A stretch of 64,000 nt of DNA from Bog-473 sp963755375. Its GTDB lineage: Bacteria; Actinomycetota; Acidimicrobiia; Acidimicrobiales; RAAP-2. This document shows, piece by piece, positions 1-8,716 of the stretch; within the stretch, counting starts at the first letter, position 1; every line of letters begins with the position of its first letter. A model generated the notes under the pieces. That model searched no databases, had not been told where the DNA came from, and was given only the letters and a program-made list of their open reading frames with translations. The translations under genes were made by a program, and so were the position numbers. The DNA lies in the NCBI GenBank assembly GCA_963755375.1, contig CAVWKG010000006.1:372001-436000 (forward strand), in the 5' to 3' direction.

Positions 1-315
1 AGCGTCGAGGACTTCCTGGGCGACCACCGCAGCGATGCCGTCCGGATCGTGACGCCCACGCCGCAGCGGTTCGTCGCCGTGCTCTCGCGGGCCGGAGCCC
101 GGCCCGCCGTCGAAGACGATGGCACCATCGTCGCCTCGGGACTGTCCTCCGCCGACATCGGTGAGCTGGCGGCCGATCAGCAACTCACCATGCACGAGCT
201 CACGCCGGTGCGCGCGTCGCTCGAAGACGTCTTCATGGAGCTCACCAGCACGTCAGTCGAGTACCGCTCACACACCCTGTACCACGCCCCGGCCGACGCG
301 CTGTCGGCCCGTTGA
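1..315 (+). CDS. ABC transporter ATP-binding protein, C-terminal part (5' end outside window)
   Basis: An open frame runs in from the left edge and stops at TGA 313-315, giving 104 C-terminal residues. The tail resembles the extra C-terminal domain of drug or peptide exporter ATPases: it ends with LTPVRASLEDVFMELTS, the LEDVF(M/L)xLT block typical of ABC-2 exporters. The Walker A, signature and Walker B motifs lie outside the window. The ABC-2 permease gene starts 11 nt downstream and is followed by sensor kinase and response regulator genes, so this is probably the ATPase of an exporter controlled by that two-component system. Family assignment rests on the tail motif and context; the substrate is unknown. 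Confidence 0.75.
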   Translation, partial: SVEDFLGDHRSDAVRIVTPTPQRFVAVLSRAGARPAVEDDGTIVASGLSSADIGELAADQQLTMHELTPVRASLEDVFMELTSTSVEYRSHTLYHAPADALSAR

Positions 316-326
316 AAGGACCACCG

Positions 327-1148
327 ATGACCACGTTCGCCATCACACCCGTCGCCACCGCGGGGCCCACCACAGCGGGGGGCCGGCACTGGCGCGCCGG
401 GCTGCGCCAGGCCATGCGGGCCGAGTGGACCAAACTCGCCTCGTTGCGCTCCACTCGATGGACCCTTGTCGTGACCGCCGTCGGGACGCTGCTGGTGACG
501 TACCTGTCGACGCACGGTGCGCTGCACCATCCCCGCGGGTGGTACCAGGGGTTCGATCCCACCAATCAGTCCATGGCCGGACTTGCTCTCGCCTCCCTCG
601 CCATCGGGGTCCTCGGCGTGCTGGTCATGAGCGGCGAGTACGGCACCGGGACGATCCGCTCCTCCCTGGCGGCACTGCCGCGCCGCGGCGTGCTGCTGAC
701 GGCGAAGATCGCCGTCGTCGGGCTGGCCACTCTGGTCATCGGTGAGGTGCTCAGCTTCGTGGCGTTCTTCGAGGGACAGGCCGTGCTCTCGGGAGGCGCT
801 CCGACGGCCTCTCTCGGCCAGCCCGGCGTGTTGCGGGTGGTGGCCCTGTCGGGAGCGTTTCTCGCCCTCTTTGCGCTGCTGGGGCTGGGGCTTGGCGCCG
901 TCATCCGCCACACGGCTGGCGCCATTGCGGTCTTCGCCGGCTTCACGATGCTGGCCCCCGTCCTACTCCACTCCATCTCGGAGAGCACCGCCCGTTACGC
1001 CCCCGAGCTCATCTTCGCCAACTCGGTGGCGGCCGTCGTGCCGCAGTCCGACTCATTCTCGGCCACAATCGGGGTCGTGCTCATGCTCTCCTACTGTGCC
1101 GCAGCACTGGGCCTGGGCGCCATGGTGTTGAACCGGCGGGACGCGTGA
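327..1148 (+). CDS. ABC-2 type transporter permease
   Basis: A 273-residue integral membrane protein. An N-terminal region containing MRAEWTKLASLRSTRWTLV is the usual amphipathic start of ABC-2 permeases partnered with LEDVF-type ATPases. About six hydrophobic segments follow (first near residues 50-70), with GEYGTGTIRSSLAALPRR in the cytoplasmic loop, a recognisable family motif. ATG 327 is chosen because AAAGGA (316-321) sits 5 nt upstream; a TTG at 312 is in frame but has no ribosome site. It ends by overlapping the GTG of the histidine kinase gene (GTGA), which implies translational coupling. It should form the membrane channel with the ATPase encoded at 1-315. Confidence 0.8.
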   Translation: MTTFAITPVATAGPTTAGGRHWRAGLRQAMRAEWTKLASLRSTRWTLVVTAVGTLLVTYLSTHGALHHPRGWYQGFDPTNQSMAGLALASLAIGVLGVLVMSGEYGTGTIRSSLAALPRRGVLLTAKIAVVGLATLVIGEVLSFVAFFEGQAVLSGGAPTASLGQPGVLRVVALSGAFLALFALLGLGLGAVIRHTAGAIAVFAGFTMLAPVLLHSISESTARYAPELIFANSVAAVVPQSDSFSATIGVVLMLSYCAAALGLGAMVLNRRDA

Positions 1149-2545
1149 CGCCGGACCAGCCCGACGACTCCAGCGTCCGGGTGCGGATCCGCGGGCGCGA
1201 GCTGTCGCTGGCCATGACCGAGGAGCAGGCCGTCCGGGCCAGGGAGCTGGCGCGCCACGTTCTGCACGAGCCGTTCACGAAACGGGTCTGGTCCGAGCTG
1301 GCTTTCTTCCTCCTGAGCTCGGCGCTGGCGGGAGCCGGGCTGTTCTTCGTGGCGTCGACCATGGTCGCCGGCCTCATCCTGGCCATCACCTTCTTCGGCC
1401 TGGCGGTGCTGGCGCTGTCCTTGCGCAGCGCACGCGGCATCGGCGGGTTCGAGCGCGGCCTGGCGCGCAACCTGCTCGGCGAGGTGGTAGAGGACCCCCA
1501 ACCGTTCGCCGGGCGGGCGGGGTTCTTGGGTTGGCTCCAGTCGTGCCTGCGCGACCGCGTGGCCTGGCGCGCCGTGGCTTACCTCGCCCTGAAGGTCGCG
1601 TGGTCGATCCTGGGTGTCCTGGTGGCGGTCAGCCTGTGGTGGGATGCGTTCGCCTGCATTCTCCACCCGCTCTTCGGCCGGAATGGAGGCGGCCCGCCGG
1701 TGTGGGGCCTTGCGAGGGCCTTCTTCCCGGCGGGCGCCTTCGGATTCGGCCCGACCGGCTTCCTCCAGAGCATGGCAATTTTCATCCTCGGCGCCATCTT
1801 CTTCTTCGCAGCGCCCTGGGTCATGCGGGGCTTCGTCAACGTGGACCGCCTCCTGATCCGCAGCCTGCTCGGGCCCGATCCCATGGCAACGCGGGTACGC
1901 TCGCTCGAACAGGCCAGGACCCAGACGGTCGACGCGTCGGCCGCGACGCTGCGCCGCATCGAGCGCGACCTGCACGACGGAACCCAGGCCCAGCTGGTGG
2001 CGCTCGCCATGCGGCTGGGCATGGCGAAGGAGAAGCTCGAGGACGACCCCGAGCACGTCGACCTCGACCGGGTGCGCGAGCTCGTCGACGCGGCGCACCG
2101 GGGGGCCAAGGAAGCCATCACCGAGTTGCGTGACATCGCCCGCGGGATCCATCCGCCGGCGCTCGATATCGGTCTGGAGGGCGCGCTGGCTACCCTGGCC
2201 GCCCGCAGCGCGGTGCCCACCGAGCTGGTGGTCGACCTCCGAACGCGGCCGACGCCCGCCATCGAAGCCATCGCCTACTTCTGCGTCGCCGAACTGCTGG
2301 CCAACGTGGCCCAGCATGCGCAGGCCTCGCGGGCGTCGGTGTCCTGCGCGCAGCAGGGGACGTGGCTGCGCCTGGTTGTCCGAGACGACGGGACCGGCGG
2401 CGCGCAACTCACCACGATCGGCTCCTCCTCGAGCGGGCTGGCCGGGTTGACGGACAGGGTGCGCGCCGTCGACGGACAGCTGCACCTGGTGAGCCCGTTC
2501 GGCGGGCCCACGGTCGTCACGGTCGACCTCCCCCTCGCGTCCTGA
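1145..2545 (+). CDS. sensor histidine kinase, NarL/DesK-type (HisKA_3)
   Basis: A 466-residue membrane kinase. Hydrophobic stretches near residues 53-100, 140-170 and 205-230 form the sensor part. The dimerisation/phosphoacceptor region follows with RRIERDLHDGTQAQLVALAM; His277 in the LHDG motif is the predicted phosphorylated residue of the HisKA_3 class. The HATPase domain shows ELLANVAQHA (N box) and VRDDGTGG (G1 box) before the end. GTG 1145 overlaps the permease stop, and the stop TGA overlaps the ATG of the response regulator (TGATG), so permease, kinase and regulator are one coupled operon. The signal is unknown; in similar loci the kinase often senses envelope stress or an antibiotic exported by the adjacent ABC pump. 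Confidence 0.9.
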   Translation: MTPDQPDDSSVRVRIRGRELSLAMTEEQAVRARELARHVLHEPFTKRVWSELAFFLLSSALAGAGLFFVASTMVAGLILAITFFGLAVLALSLRSARGIGGFERGLARNLLGEVVEDPQPFAGRAGFLGWLQSCLRDRVAWRAVAYLALKVAWSILGVLVAVSLWWDAFACILHPLFGRNGGGPPVWGLARAFFPAGAFGFGPTGFLQSMAIFILGAIFFFAAPWVMRGFVNVDRLLIRSLLGPDPMATRVRSLEQARTQTVDASAATLRRIERDLHDGTQAQLVALAMRLGMAKEKLEDDPEHVDLDRVRELVDAAHRGAKEAITELRDIARGIHPPALDIGLEGALATLAARSAVPTELVVDLRTRPTPAIEAIAYFCVAELLANVAQHAQASRASVSCAQQGTWLRLVVRDDGTGGAQLTTIGSSSSGLAGLTDRVRAVDGQLHLVSPFGGPTVVTVDLPLAS

Positions 2546-3201
2546 TGGTCGGCGCGCTCCGCATCGCCATCGCCGAGGACTCCGCGATCCTCCGGGACGG
2601 CCTGGTGCAACTCCTGGTCGACCGCGGCTTCGCCATCACCGGCGCGGTGGGCGACCCGGCGGCGCTGCGCAGCTCGGTGGCCCAGAACCCACCCGACGTC
2701 GCAGTGATCGACATCCGGATGCCGCCGTCGTACACCGACGAGGGCCTCCGTCTCGCGCTCGAGCTCCGCGCCCGCCACGAGGGGCTGGGCATCCTGCTGT
2801 TCTCCCAGTACATCGAGACGCGCTACGCCGCCGACCTCCTGGCGGACGACGCCGCAGGAATCGGCTACCTGTTGAAGGACCGGGTGGCCGATGTCAGCGA
2901 CTTCGTCGAGGCGCTGGAGCGGGTCGCCGTAGGAGGTACCGCCTTGGATCCCGAAGTCGTCACGCAACTCATGGGGGCGACGCGTCGCGCCGACTCGCTG
3001 TCCGTCTTGACCGTTCGCGAGCGCGAGGTCCTCGGGCTCATGGCGGAGGGGCGCTCCAATGCCGCCATTGCCAACGCGCTCGTCGTCAGCGAGGGCGCGG
3101 TCGAGAAGCACGTCGCCAACATCTTCGCGAAGCTCGATCTGCCGGTCTCCGAAAAGGACCATCGACGGGTGCTGGCGGTGCTCCGCTTCCTGGAGTCGTG
3201 A
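2545..3201 (+). CDS. response regulator, NarL/LuxR family
   Basis: A 218-residue regulator that starts at ATG 2545, one base inside the kinase stop. The receiver domain occupies about residues 1-120: AEDS acidic pair near the N-terminus, phospho-acceptor Asp56 in VIDIRMPP, and the conserved Lys in YLLKDRV. The C-terminal LuxR-type helix-turn-helix, about residues 150-215, is recognisable from LTVREREVLGLMAEGRSN and VEKHVANIFAKL. It is the cognate output of the upstream HisKA_3 kinase and probably controls the exporter genes that precede it. A longer frame extends upstream, but it lies inside the kinase gene and lacks homology, so the shorter start is used. Confidence 0.92.
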   Translation: MVGALRIAIAEDSAILRDGLVQLLVDRGFAITGAVGDPAALRSSVAQNPPDVAVIDIRMPPSYTDEGLRLALELRARHEGLGILLFSQYIETRYAADLLADDAAGIGYLLKDRVADVSDFVEALERVAVGGTALDPEVVTQLMGATRRADSLSVLTVREREVLGLMAEGRSNAAIANALVVSEGAVEKHVANIFAKLDLPVSEKDHRRVLAVLRFLES

Positions 3202-3234
3202 CCGCCGGGCCGATCGTCTGCGTTGGTGCGGCGA

Positions 3235-3918
3235 CTACGCGATCGTGAGGAACCCAAGACCGCGCCGCAGGAAGACGGCACACGTCGCGGCGTCGGCAAC
3301 GGCGGACCGTGGCAGGACTGCGCCGAAGGGCGCGTTCCAATAGTCGGGTGCACCCGGCCGTTCAGGACCCCACGGGCCGACGTAGACGTAGGCCTCGTCC
3401 GAGAAGGCATCGCCGGGTGAGAAGCCGAGGTTGACGCCCCGACCCGACCCGAGGTCGACACCCGTGCCCACGTCGAAGTGTTCGGGCCACAGCTGCACCG
3501 TCGACCAGCCCGAACCCGAAGCGGCGTCCGACGTGACGGCGTCGAGCACCCTCCAGCCGAGGTCGAACCAGCCGCACAGGTCGTCGAGCTCCTCGCCGTC
3601 CAGGTGGAGGGTCTCGTCGGTCGGACCCGGTGGCGGCGTGGCGGAGCCCGCCGAGAAGTCCGACGCCAGGTCCGCCTGCACGAACGCGGCCAGCTCCGCC
3701 AGCGTCGCACCGTTGAGCGGCATCGTCCGTGCTTCGCCGCCCACCTCACGGATGAGGTGGGGGCCGGCGACCCGCACGACCTCCGGCTCGGGCCCGAAGG
3801 CGGGTGTGGCCACACCCCGCGGACTGGCCCGGAGGCCGAAGTGCCCGCTGACCGCGAAGCGGCGGCGGCCGAGGACGTGCGCCGCCATCAGGTGCAGGTC
3901 ACCGCGGGTCGTGTGCAT
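3235..3918 (-). CDS. hypothetical protein
   Basis: A 227-residue protein that I do not recognise. It has no signal peptide or membrane segment. It opens with MHTTRGDLHLMAAHVLGRRR and has Gly-rich central sequence, an acidic patch (LHLDGEELDDLCGWFDLGW) and a C-terminal part containing FSPGDAFSDEAYVYVGPW. The Trp/Tyr-rich, mixed character suggests a soluble globular protein. ATG 3918 is preferred over a frame opening at 3948 because homology-like sequence begins there and a TACTCT -10-like hexamer lies 10 nt upstream. It converges on the response regulator with a 33-nt gap and is divergent from the patatin gene. Possibly a small-molecule or maleylpyruvate-isomerase-like protein, but I cannot support that from motifs. 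Confidence 0.6.
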   Translation of the reverse strand: MHTTRGDLHLMAAHVLGRRRFAVSGHFGLRASPRGVATPAFGPEPEVVRVAGPHLIREVGGEARTMPLNGATLAELAAFVQADLASDFSAGSATPPPGPTDETLHLDGEELDDLCGWFDLGWRVLDAVTSDAASGSGWSTVQLWPEHFDVGTGVDLGSGRGVNLGFSPGDAFSDEAYVYVGPWGPERPGAPDYWNAPFGAVLPRSAVADAATCAVFLRRGLGFLTIA

Positions 3919-4042
3919 CCCAGTTCGGAGAGTAACGGCGGGTGCCACGGGGTCTGCGCAACGGCCGTCCGCCTGCGATGATGGGTGCCGGCCAGAGGCA
4001 TTCTGCGCACAGAGACGCAGTGCCGGGTAAAAAGGGCGGGTG

Positions 4043-5059
4043 ATGAAGGTGATCCGTGGGGGGCTCGGGAGCCGGAAGGGCCCGTCGATCGGCCTCGTGC
4101 TCGGCGCCGGCGGCGTGGTCGGCCAGGCCTACCAGGCCGGTGTCCTGTCGGCCCTGCAACGCGAGGTCGGCTGGGACCCGCGCCAGGCCGCCGTCATCGT
4201 GGGCACCTCCGCCGGCTCCATCACCGGTGCCGCGCTGCGCGTCGGGGTACCGGCCACCGACCTGGCGGCCTCGCTCTACGGGGTCCCCACGTCGCGCCGG
4301 GGCGGCGCCATCCTGCGCCGCATCCTCCCCGCCGACGCCGAGCCGCTCCCGACCCCGTCGCTCGGCTCACTGCTGCGTCCCTGGAATGTGCCGTCCACCG
4401 CCCTCATCACGCGGGTCGTCCGGCGACCCCTGGCCTTCCGGCCCGACGTGGCGGCCATGACGCTGCTGCCCCGGGGGCGGATCGACATCTCCGAGCGGGC
4501 CCGGGGTCTCGACGAGCACATGGGCAGCCGCTGGCCGGACGGTCTGCGGATCTGCACCGTCCGGCGCTCGGACGGGGCCCGGGTCGTCTTCGGTCGGGCG
4601 GGTGCCCCGCCGGCACGCCTGGCCGCCGCCGTGCTCGCCTCCTGCGCCATCCCCGGCTACTTCCAGCCGGTCGACATCGGTGGCACCGAATACGTCGACG
4701 GCGGCGTCTACTCGGCCACCAACGCGGACGTGCTGCGGTCCGAGAACCTCGACGTGGCGGTCGTCATCTCGTCCATGTCGGCGGCCCACGGCAGCGCCAA
4801 CGGAGCCGACGGCTGGCTCCGGCGTTCCGTGCACCGGCGGATGGAGCGCGAGATCGCGCGGCTGCAAGCGGCCGGGACCGTGGTGATCCGCCTGGAGCCC
4901 GGCACCGAGTCGCGTCGTGCCATGGGCCTCCGGGCCATGGCCGAGGACCGGGGTCCCCGGGTGATCGAGGCCGCCTACGAGGAGACCCGGGAGCTCGCTC
5001 TCGCCACACCCCTCCTCGCCTCGCTGGGCGGCCGCACTGCCGCCGCCAGCGCCGGCTGA
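4043..5059 (+). CDS. patatin-like phospholipase family protein
   Basis: A 338-residue lipid acyl hydrolase. The glycine-rich oxyanion loop (LVLGAGGVVGQAYQAG, residues 19-33) precedes the nucleophile elbow GTSAGS with Ser56. The second catalytic residue is the Asp of the YVDGGVYS motif in the C-terminal half. This Ser-Asp dyad defines the bacterial patatin family, which cleaves acyl esters of phospholipids or other lipids. There is no signal peptide, so it should act in the cytoplasm or at the inner membrane face. ATG 4043 is favoured by AAGGG (4032-4036) with 6 nt spacing; GTG 4040 is an in-frame alternative. The wax-ester/triacylglycerol synthase gene follows on the same strand, so both may act in neutral-lipid turnover. 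Confidence 0.88.
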   Translation: MKVIRGGLGSRKGPSIGLVLGAGGVVGQAYQAGVLSALQREVGWDPRQAAVIVGTSAGSITGAALRVGVPATDLAASLYGVPTSRRGGAILRRILPADAEPLPTPSLGSLLRPWNVPSTALITRVVRRPLAFRPDVAAMTLLPRGRIDISERARGLDEHMGSRWPDGLRICTVRRSDGARVVFGRAGAPPARLAAAVLASCAIPGYFQPVDIGGTEYVDGGVYSATNADVLRSENLDVAVVISSMSAAHGSANGADGWLRRSVHRRMEREIARLQAAGTVVIRLEPGTESRRAMGLRAMAEDRGPRVIEAAYEETRELALATPLLASLGGRTAAASAG

Positions 5060-5126
5060 CCCCGGGAGAGCGGACACGCCCGGGTAGTAGCGTGCGGGGC
5101 CGGGGGGGGTCCCGAAGGGAGGGTTC

Positions 5127-6536
5127 ACGAGTCCTGATCGCCTGAGCCCACAGGACGCCTCGTTCCTCCATATCGAGGACCACGTGTCCCACATGCACAT
5201 CGCCTCGGTCGCCATCTTCGAGGGGCCCCCGCCGCCCTTCAGCGAGGTCGTCGCCATGGTGGACGCCAAGCTGGACCTCGTACCGCGCTATCGCCAGAAG
5301 GTCCGGTTCGTGCCCTTGGAACTGGGGCGCCCGGTCTGGGTCGACGACCCGCACTTCAACATCGAGTACCACCTGCGCCACACGGCACTGCCCTCCCCCG
5401 GTGGCGAAAGCGAACTGCGCAAGCTGGTCGGTCGTGTCATGGCGCAGCAACTCGACCGCTCCAAGCCACTGTGGGAGATCTGGGTGGTCGAGGGGCTCGA
5501 GGACAACCGGTGGGCGATGCTGGCCAAGACGCACCACGCATTGGTCGACGGCGTCTCCGGCACCGACCTCTTGGCGGTGATCATGGACCGCAGTCCGGAC
5601 GCCGTGCGGCCCGAGCCGTCACGGTGGCGGCCACGACCGGAGCCCTCAGCGGTCCAGCTCGTCGTGGACGCGCTGGAGAACATCGTGCAGTCGCCCTACG
5701 AGCAGGTCCGGGCAGCCCGGGCACAGACGCGGGCGCTCCGCCGGATGGCGGGTTACGTGCTCGAGGTGGCCGGTGGCCTCTTCTCCCTCGGTGGGCTCGT
5801 CCGCCCGACCCCGCTCTCCAGCCTCAACGGTCCGCTCGGCCCCCATCGACGTTACGCCTGGGCCACGACATCGGTCGACGACATCAAGCGCGTGCGCCGG
5901 GCCCTCGGCGGGACCTTCAACGATGTGGTCCTGGCCTGCATCACCAACGGGTTCCGCGAGCTGCTGGAGTCACGCCACGAGGACGTCGACCGGGTGGTGC
6001 GCACGCTGGTGCCGGTCTCGGTCCGGCCGCGTGACTCGTCAGGCAAGGCCGTCGGTGACGGCACCTACGAGAACAAGGTCTCGGCGATGTTCGCCGAGCT
6101 CCCGGTCGACATCGACGACCCCGCCCTCCGGCTGCACGTCATCACCGAGCAGATGAAGGACCTCAAGGACTCCAGTCAGGCGATGGCAGGTGAGGCACTC
6201 ACCTCCATGTCGGGCTTCGCTCCACCCATGCTGCTGGCCCTGGGCATGCGCCTCGCCACCAGGGCGGGACAGCGCAACGTGAACACCGTCACCACGAACG
6301 TGCCCGGCCCGCAATTCCCGCTCTACGCCGCCGGGCGGCGGATGATCCGGGCGTTCCCGTACGTGCCGCTCGGCGGGCAGATGCGTCTGGGCATCGCCAT
6401 CTTCTCCTACGACGGCGAGGTCAACTTCGGGATCACGGGGGACTACGACTCCACCCCGGACATCGACATCCTGGCCGGTGGGATCGAGGACGGAATGACC
6501 CAGATGCTCAAGGTGTGCGAGCAGCCGGGCGGCTGA
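5127..6536 (+). CDS. wax ester synthase/diacylglycerol acyltransferase (WS/DGAT), apparent ACG start
   Basis: Transfers acyl groups from acyl-CoA to diacylglycerol or fatty alcohol to make storage lipids. The active-site motif HHxxxDG is present as THHALVDGVSG, and the C-terminal half has the family block NVPGPQFPLYAAG. The conserved N-terminus DRLSPQDASFLHIED is fully encoded, but its frame has no ATG, GTG or TTG before GTG 5184, which would remove it. ACG at 5127 follows GAAGGGAGGG (5114-5123) and would give 469 residues, a normal family length; one C-to-T change makes it ATG. I therefore place the start there; automatic callers will use 5184. The gene lies 67 nt after the patatin gene. The function call is strong, the start tentative. 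Confidence 0.85.
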   Translation, partial: TSPDRLSPQDASFLHIEDHVSHMHIASVAIFEGPPPPFSEVVAMVDAKLDLVPRYRQKVRFVPLELGRPVWVDDPHFNIEYHLRHTALPSPGGESELRKLVGRVMAQQLDRSKPLWEIWVVEGLEDNRWAMLAKTHHALVDGVSGTDLLAVIMDRSPDAVRPEPSRWRPRPEPSAVQLVVDALENIVQSPYEQVRAARAQTRALRRMAGYVLEVAGGLFSLGGLVRPTPLSSLNGPLGPHRRYAWATTSVDDIKRVRRALGGTFNDVVLACITNGFRELLESRHEDVDRVVRTLVPVSVRPRDSSGKAVGDGTYENKVSAMFAELPVDIDDPALRLHVITEQMKDLKDSSQAMAGEALTSMSGFAPPMLLALGMRLATRAGQRNVNTVTTNVPGPQFPLYAAGRRMIRAFPYVPLGGQMRLGIAIFSYDGEVNFGITGDYDSTPDIDILAGGIEDGMTQMLKVCEQPGG

Positions 6537-6539
6537 ACG

Positions 6540-7034
6540 TCAGCCTTTCCAGTCCGCGATGCCGATCACTTCGTCGGCGATGTAGGCGCGGAGGTCACCG
6601 ACGATGACCCGCTCCACGGAACGCCCCACGATGGGCACGCGGATCTTCAGGTCACCCTCCACCTCGACCTCGGTACTGCCCGGCCCGGCGTCGCCCTCCT
6701 CGAAGCGGTAGGTGCCCGTGGCGCTGAGCCGGTCGGGATAGTGGTCGGGCAGCACCACCCAGCTGGAGCGGCCTTCCGCAAGCAGGATCTCGGTCTGGGT
6801 GATCCAGGACATCTTCCCGGGGTCGACCACGGCCCGCACGGCGGGCGAGACCGAGCCCGTGAAGGCGAAGCGCACCTCGAGGAGGATCCGTTCGCCGAGA
6901 GCCTCGTGGCGCACGACCTCCCGCACCTCGATGTCGTCGCGCGCCGGACGCCCCTCGTAGAACGCAGGGGACCCGTGGGCCGCCATCGCCCGGGCCGGCG
7001 GCACCGCCACCGCCTGCCGGACGGCGAACTTCAC
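6540..7034 (-). CDS. DUF2505-like (SRPBCC-fold) protein
   Basis: A 164-residue protein starting VKFAVRQAVAVPPARAMAAH, with an amphipathic beta-alpha-beta pattern and a C-terminal helix (VERVIVGDLRAYIADEVIG). This layout matches the actinobacterial DUF2505 group of START/SRPBCC-type lipid- or ligand-binding proteins. The family call is from overall pattern, not a diagnostic residue. GTG 7034 overlaps the TGA of the upstream PPOX gene (GTGA), so the two genes are translationally coupled and this start is well supported. Its stop lies 3 nt from that of WS/DGAT on the other strand. A role in binding a hydrophobic molecule is inference. Confidence 0.65.
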   Translation of the reverse strand: MKFAVRQAVAVPPARAMAAHGSPAFYEGRPARDDIEVREVVRHEALGERILLEVRFAFTGSVSPAVRAVVDPGKMSWITQTEILLAEGRSSWVVLPDHYPDRLSATGTYRFEEGDAGPGSTEVEVEGDLKIRVPIVGRSVERVIVGDLRAYIADEVIGIADWKG

Positions 7035-7528
7035 GTCGTCGGACGCGTCGACGGCAGTCCCAGCTTGCGGTGGTCCCAGCTGACGGTCCGCTTGACGTTG
7101 AGCTTCACCGCCACGCGCTTGTGCAGCATCACCTCCAGGATCGGCTTGAGCTCGTCCGTGTAGGGCCCGTTGTAGCGCTCGTAGACGCTGATGCCGAGTT
7201 CCCACAGCTTGTCGGGGTCCTCGACGATCTCCGCCTGGCCGACCAGCTCCACACCCCTCAGCTCCTCGTAATAGTCACCGTCCTCGAAGAGGAGCGTAAG
7301 GCGCGGGTCCCGCCGGAGGTTCTGGACCTTCTGCGACTTGGCCTTCGTCTCCACCGTCACGGAGCCGTCCAGGAACCCGTACCACATGGCTACGGCGTGG
7401 ATGGAGCCGTCATGGGATATGGAGCACATCGTCATGTTCCGGCGCTCGGCGAGAAACGCCTCCACCTCGGCGGGCGTCATCTGTATGGCCTTGCGTTGAT
7501 TCACGCCGTGGCCCATGGCCTCGGTCAT
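7031..7528 (-). CDS. PPOX-class (pyridoxamine 5'-phosphate oxidase-like) flavin/F420-binding protein
   Basis: A 165-residue split-barrel protein. MTPAEVEAFLAERRNMTMCS leads into the first barrel strand, and the family landmark KSQKVQNLRRDPRLTLLFE, which contacts the phosphate of the cofactor, is clear. Actinobacterial members of this size usually bind F420, FMN or haem; the residues here do not let me choose. GGGAGG with 7 nt spacing precedes ATG 7528. It forms a coupled pair with the downstream SRPBCC-like gene. It is likely a small cytoplasmic reductase of unknown substrate. Confidence 0.8.
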   Translation of the reverse strand: MTEAMGHGVNQRKAIQMTPAEVEAFLAERRNMTMCSISHDGSIHAVAMWYGFLDGSVTVETKAKSQKVQNLRRDPRLTLLFEDGDYYEELRGVELVGQAEIVEDPDKLWELGISVYERYNGPYTDELKPILEVMLHKRVAVKLNVKRTVSWDHRKLGLPSTRPTT

Positions 7529-7932
7529 CCGGTACCTCCCACTCGTGTGTCAGGGAGCGTAATCCCCTGAGCAGGGCCGCAGCCTTAAGAGTTCATCTGT
7601 AGAACACTTATTGGTTGCAACGGTTTCACGGCACGTTTACCTCGACTCCGTAGCGTGAGCCCCGATGGCGACCGTGGTTCGGCACATGGATCACCCCGGC
7701 ACCGGGCGCCGTCGCGGCCAGGAAGCACTGGCCGCGGTCATCACGATCCGCCCTGTGCGCTCACAGCGCGGCGGGGTTCTCGGATCCTTGGTCACCATGG
7801 CGCGGGTATTCGCCTCCCCGCGTGGCCAGGCGACGCCGGTGCGACCTACCCCCCGTCCACCGACGTCGCCTGCACCTCTCCCGCTCAGGCAGTTCCGAGT
7901 TCCCCACGACGCTGCCTGAGGCCGAACGCAAC
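7529..7932. other. intergenic region upstream of the PPOX and OmpR-type regulator genes
   Basis: This 404-nt gap holds the promoters of two divergent genes. An A/T-rich stretch (about 7588-7645) stands out in the GC-rich background. A short frame at 7665-7919 (84 codons, ATG) stops 13 nt before the GTG chosen for the regulator. Its Arg/Pro/Ser-rich translation resembles nothing I know and could be a leader peptide or chance. No tRNA, repeat or mobile element was seen. Confidence 0.5.
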
Positions 7933-8679
7933 GTGGCGATTGCAAGCGCACCGGCCACGAGCCGCCAGGCCGGCCCGGCCGGCCCGGCCCGGGACAACCG
8001 GCCGCTCGTGCTCGTGGTCGACGACGAGGAGTCCTACCGCCAGGCCTTGGCCTCGGGGCTGACCCGCGAGGGGTTCGCCGTCGAGTCCGCCGGAGACGGG
8101 CACGAGGCGTTGCGGCTCTTCCATCGCGTGCATCCCGATCTCGTCCTGCTCGACGTGATGCTCCCCGACCAGTCCGGAATCGAGATCTGCCAGCAGATGC
8201 GCAACCTCAAACCGGTGCCGATCATCATGGTGACGGCGCGCGACTCCGAGGTCGACATCGTGCTCGGGCTCGAATTGGGTGCCAGCGACTACGTGGCCAA
8301 ACCATTCCGGCTGCGAGAGCTCGTCGCCCGCATGCGGGCGGTGCTGCGGCGGGGGGTGGCCGTCGCCGAGCACCACGAAGAGGTCCTCAGCGTGGGGCCG
8401 GTGCGGCTCGACGCCGGGCGTCGCGAGGTCACGGTCGGCGACGTCCTGGTCGACCTCTCCCGCAAGGAATTCGACTTGTTGGCCCTCCTGATGTCGCACA
8501 GTGGACAGGTCGTCACCCGGGACTGGTGTATCGACCGGCTCTGGTGGGATCAGGAGCTGACCGACACGCGCACCCTCGACACCCACATCAAGCGGCTGCG
8601 CCGCAAAGTGGAGCCGGACCCGGCCAACCCCCGCCACCTGGTCACCGTCCGGGGCGTCGGCTTCCGCTTCGAGGGGTAG
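7933..8679 (+). CDS. response regulator, OmpR/PhoB family (orphan)
   Basis: The receiver domain begins with LVLVVDDEESYRQAL, has its phospho-acceptor in LVLLDVMLPDQSG and its conserved Lys in DYVAKPF. The winged-helix Trans_reg_C domain follows with LSRKEFDLLALLM and the recognition region TLDTHIKRLRRKVEPDPANP, ending VRGVGFRFEG. No histidine kinase gene is adjacent, so its partner must be elsewhere. The start is uncertain: GTG 7933 gives 248 residues with a 25-residue lead before the receiver domain, while in-frame upstream codons (as early as 7822) would add low-complexity Arg-rich sequence. RegX3/PhoP-type family membership is secure; the target regulon is unknown. Confidence 0.9.
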   Translation: MAIASAPATSRQAGPAGPARDNRPLVLVVDDEESYRQALASGLTREGFAVESAGDGHEALRLFHRVHPDLVLLDVMLPDQSGIEICQQMRNLKPVPIIMVTARDSEVDIVLGLELGASDYVAKPFRLRELVARMRAVLRRGVAVAEHHEEVLSVGPVRLDAGRREVTVGDVLVDLSRKEFDLLALLMSHSGQVVTRDWCIDRLWWDQELTDTRTLDTHIKRLRRKVEPDPANPRHLVTVRGVGFRFEG

Positions 8680-8704
8680 CCCGACACCCGCGGCGCTTTC
8701 GCCC

Positions 8705-8710
8705 TACATT
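8705..8710 (+). promoter_or_regulatory. -10 element of leaderless peroxiredoxin promoter
   Basis: TACATT lies 6 nt before ATG 8717, and no ribosome-binding site is present. Transcription would start at or next to the initiation codon. Confidence 0.6.
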
Positions 8711-8716
8711 GAGCGG

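Noticed and set aside
5108..5123. 16-mer GGTCCCGAAGGGAGGG shared with 59169-59184 as a dispersed mobile repeat
   Set aside because: Only two copies, no flanking duplication or structure; one works as a ribosome site and the other is coding.
7665..7919. 84-codon frame upstream of the OmpR-type regulator as a gene
   Set aside because: No ribosome site, no recognisable homology and an Arg/Pro-rich composition typical of chance frames in high-GC DNA.
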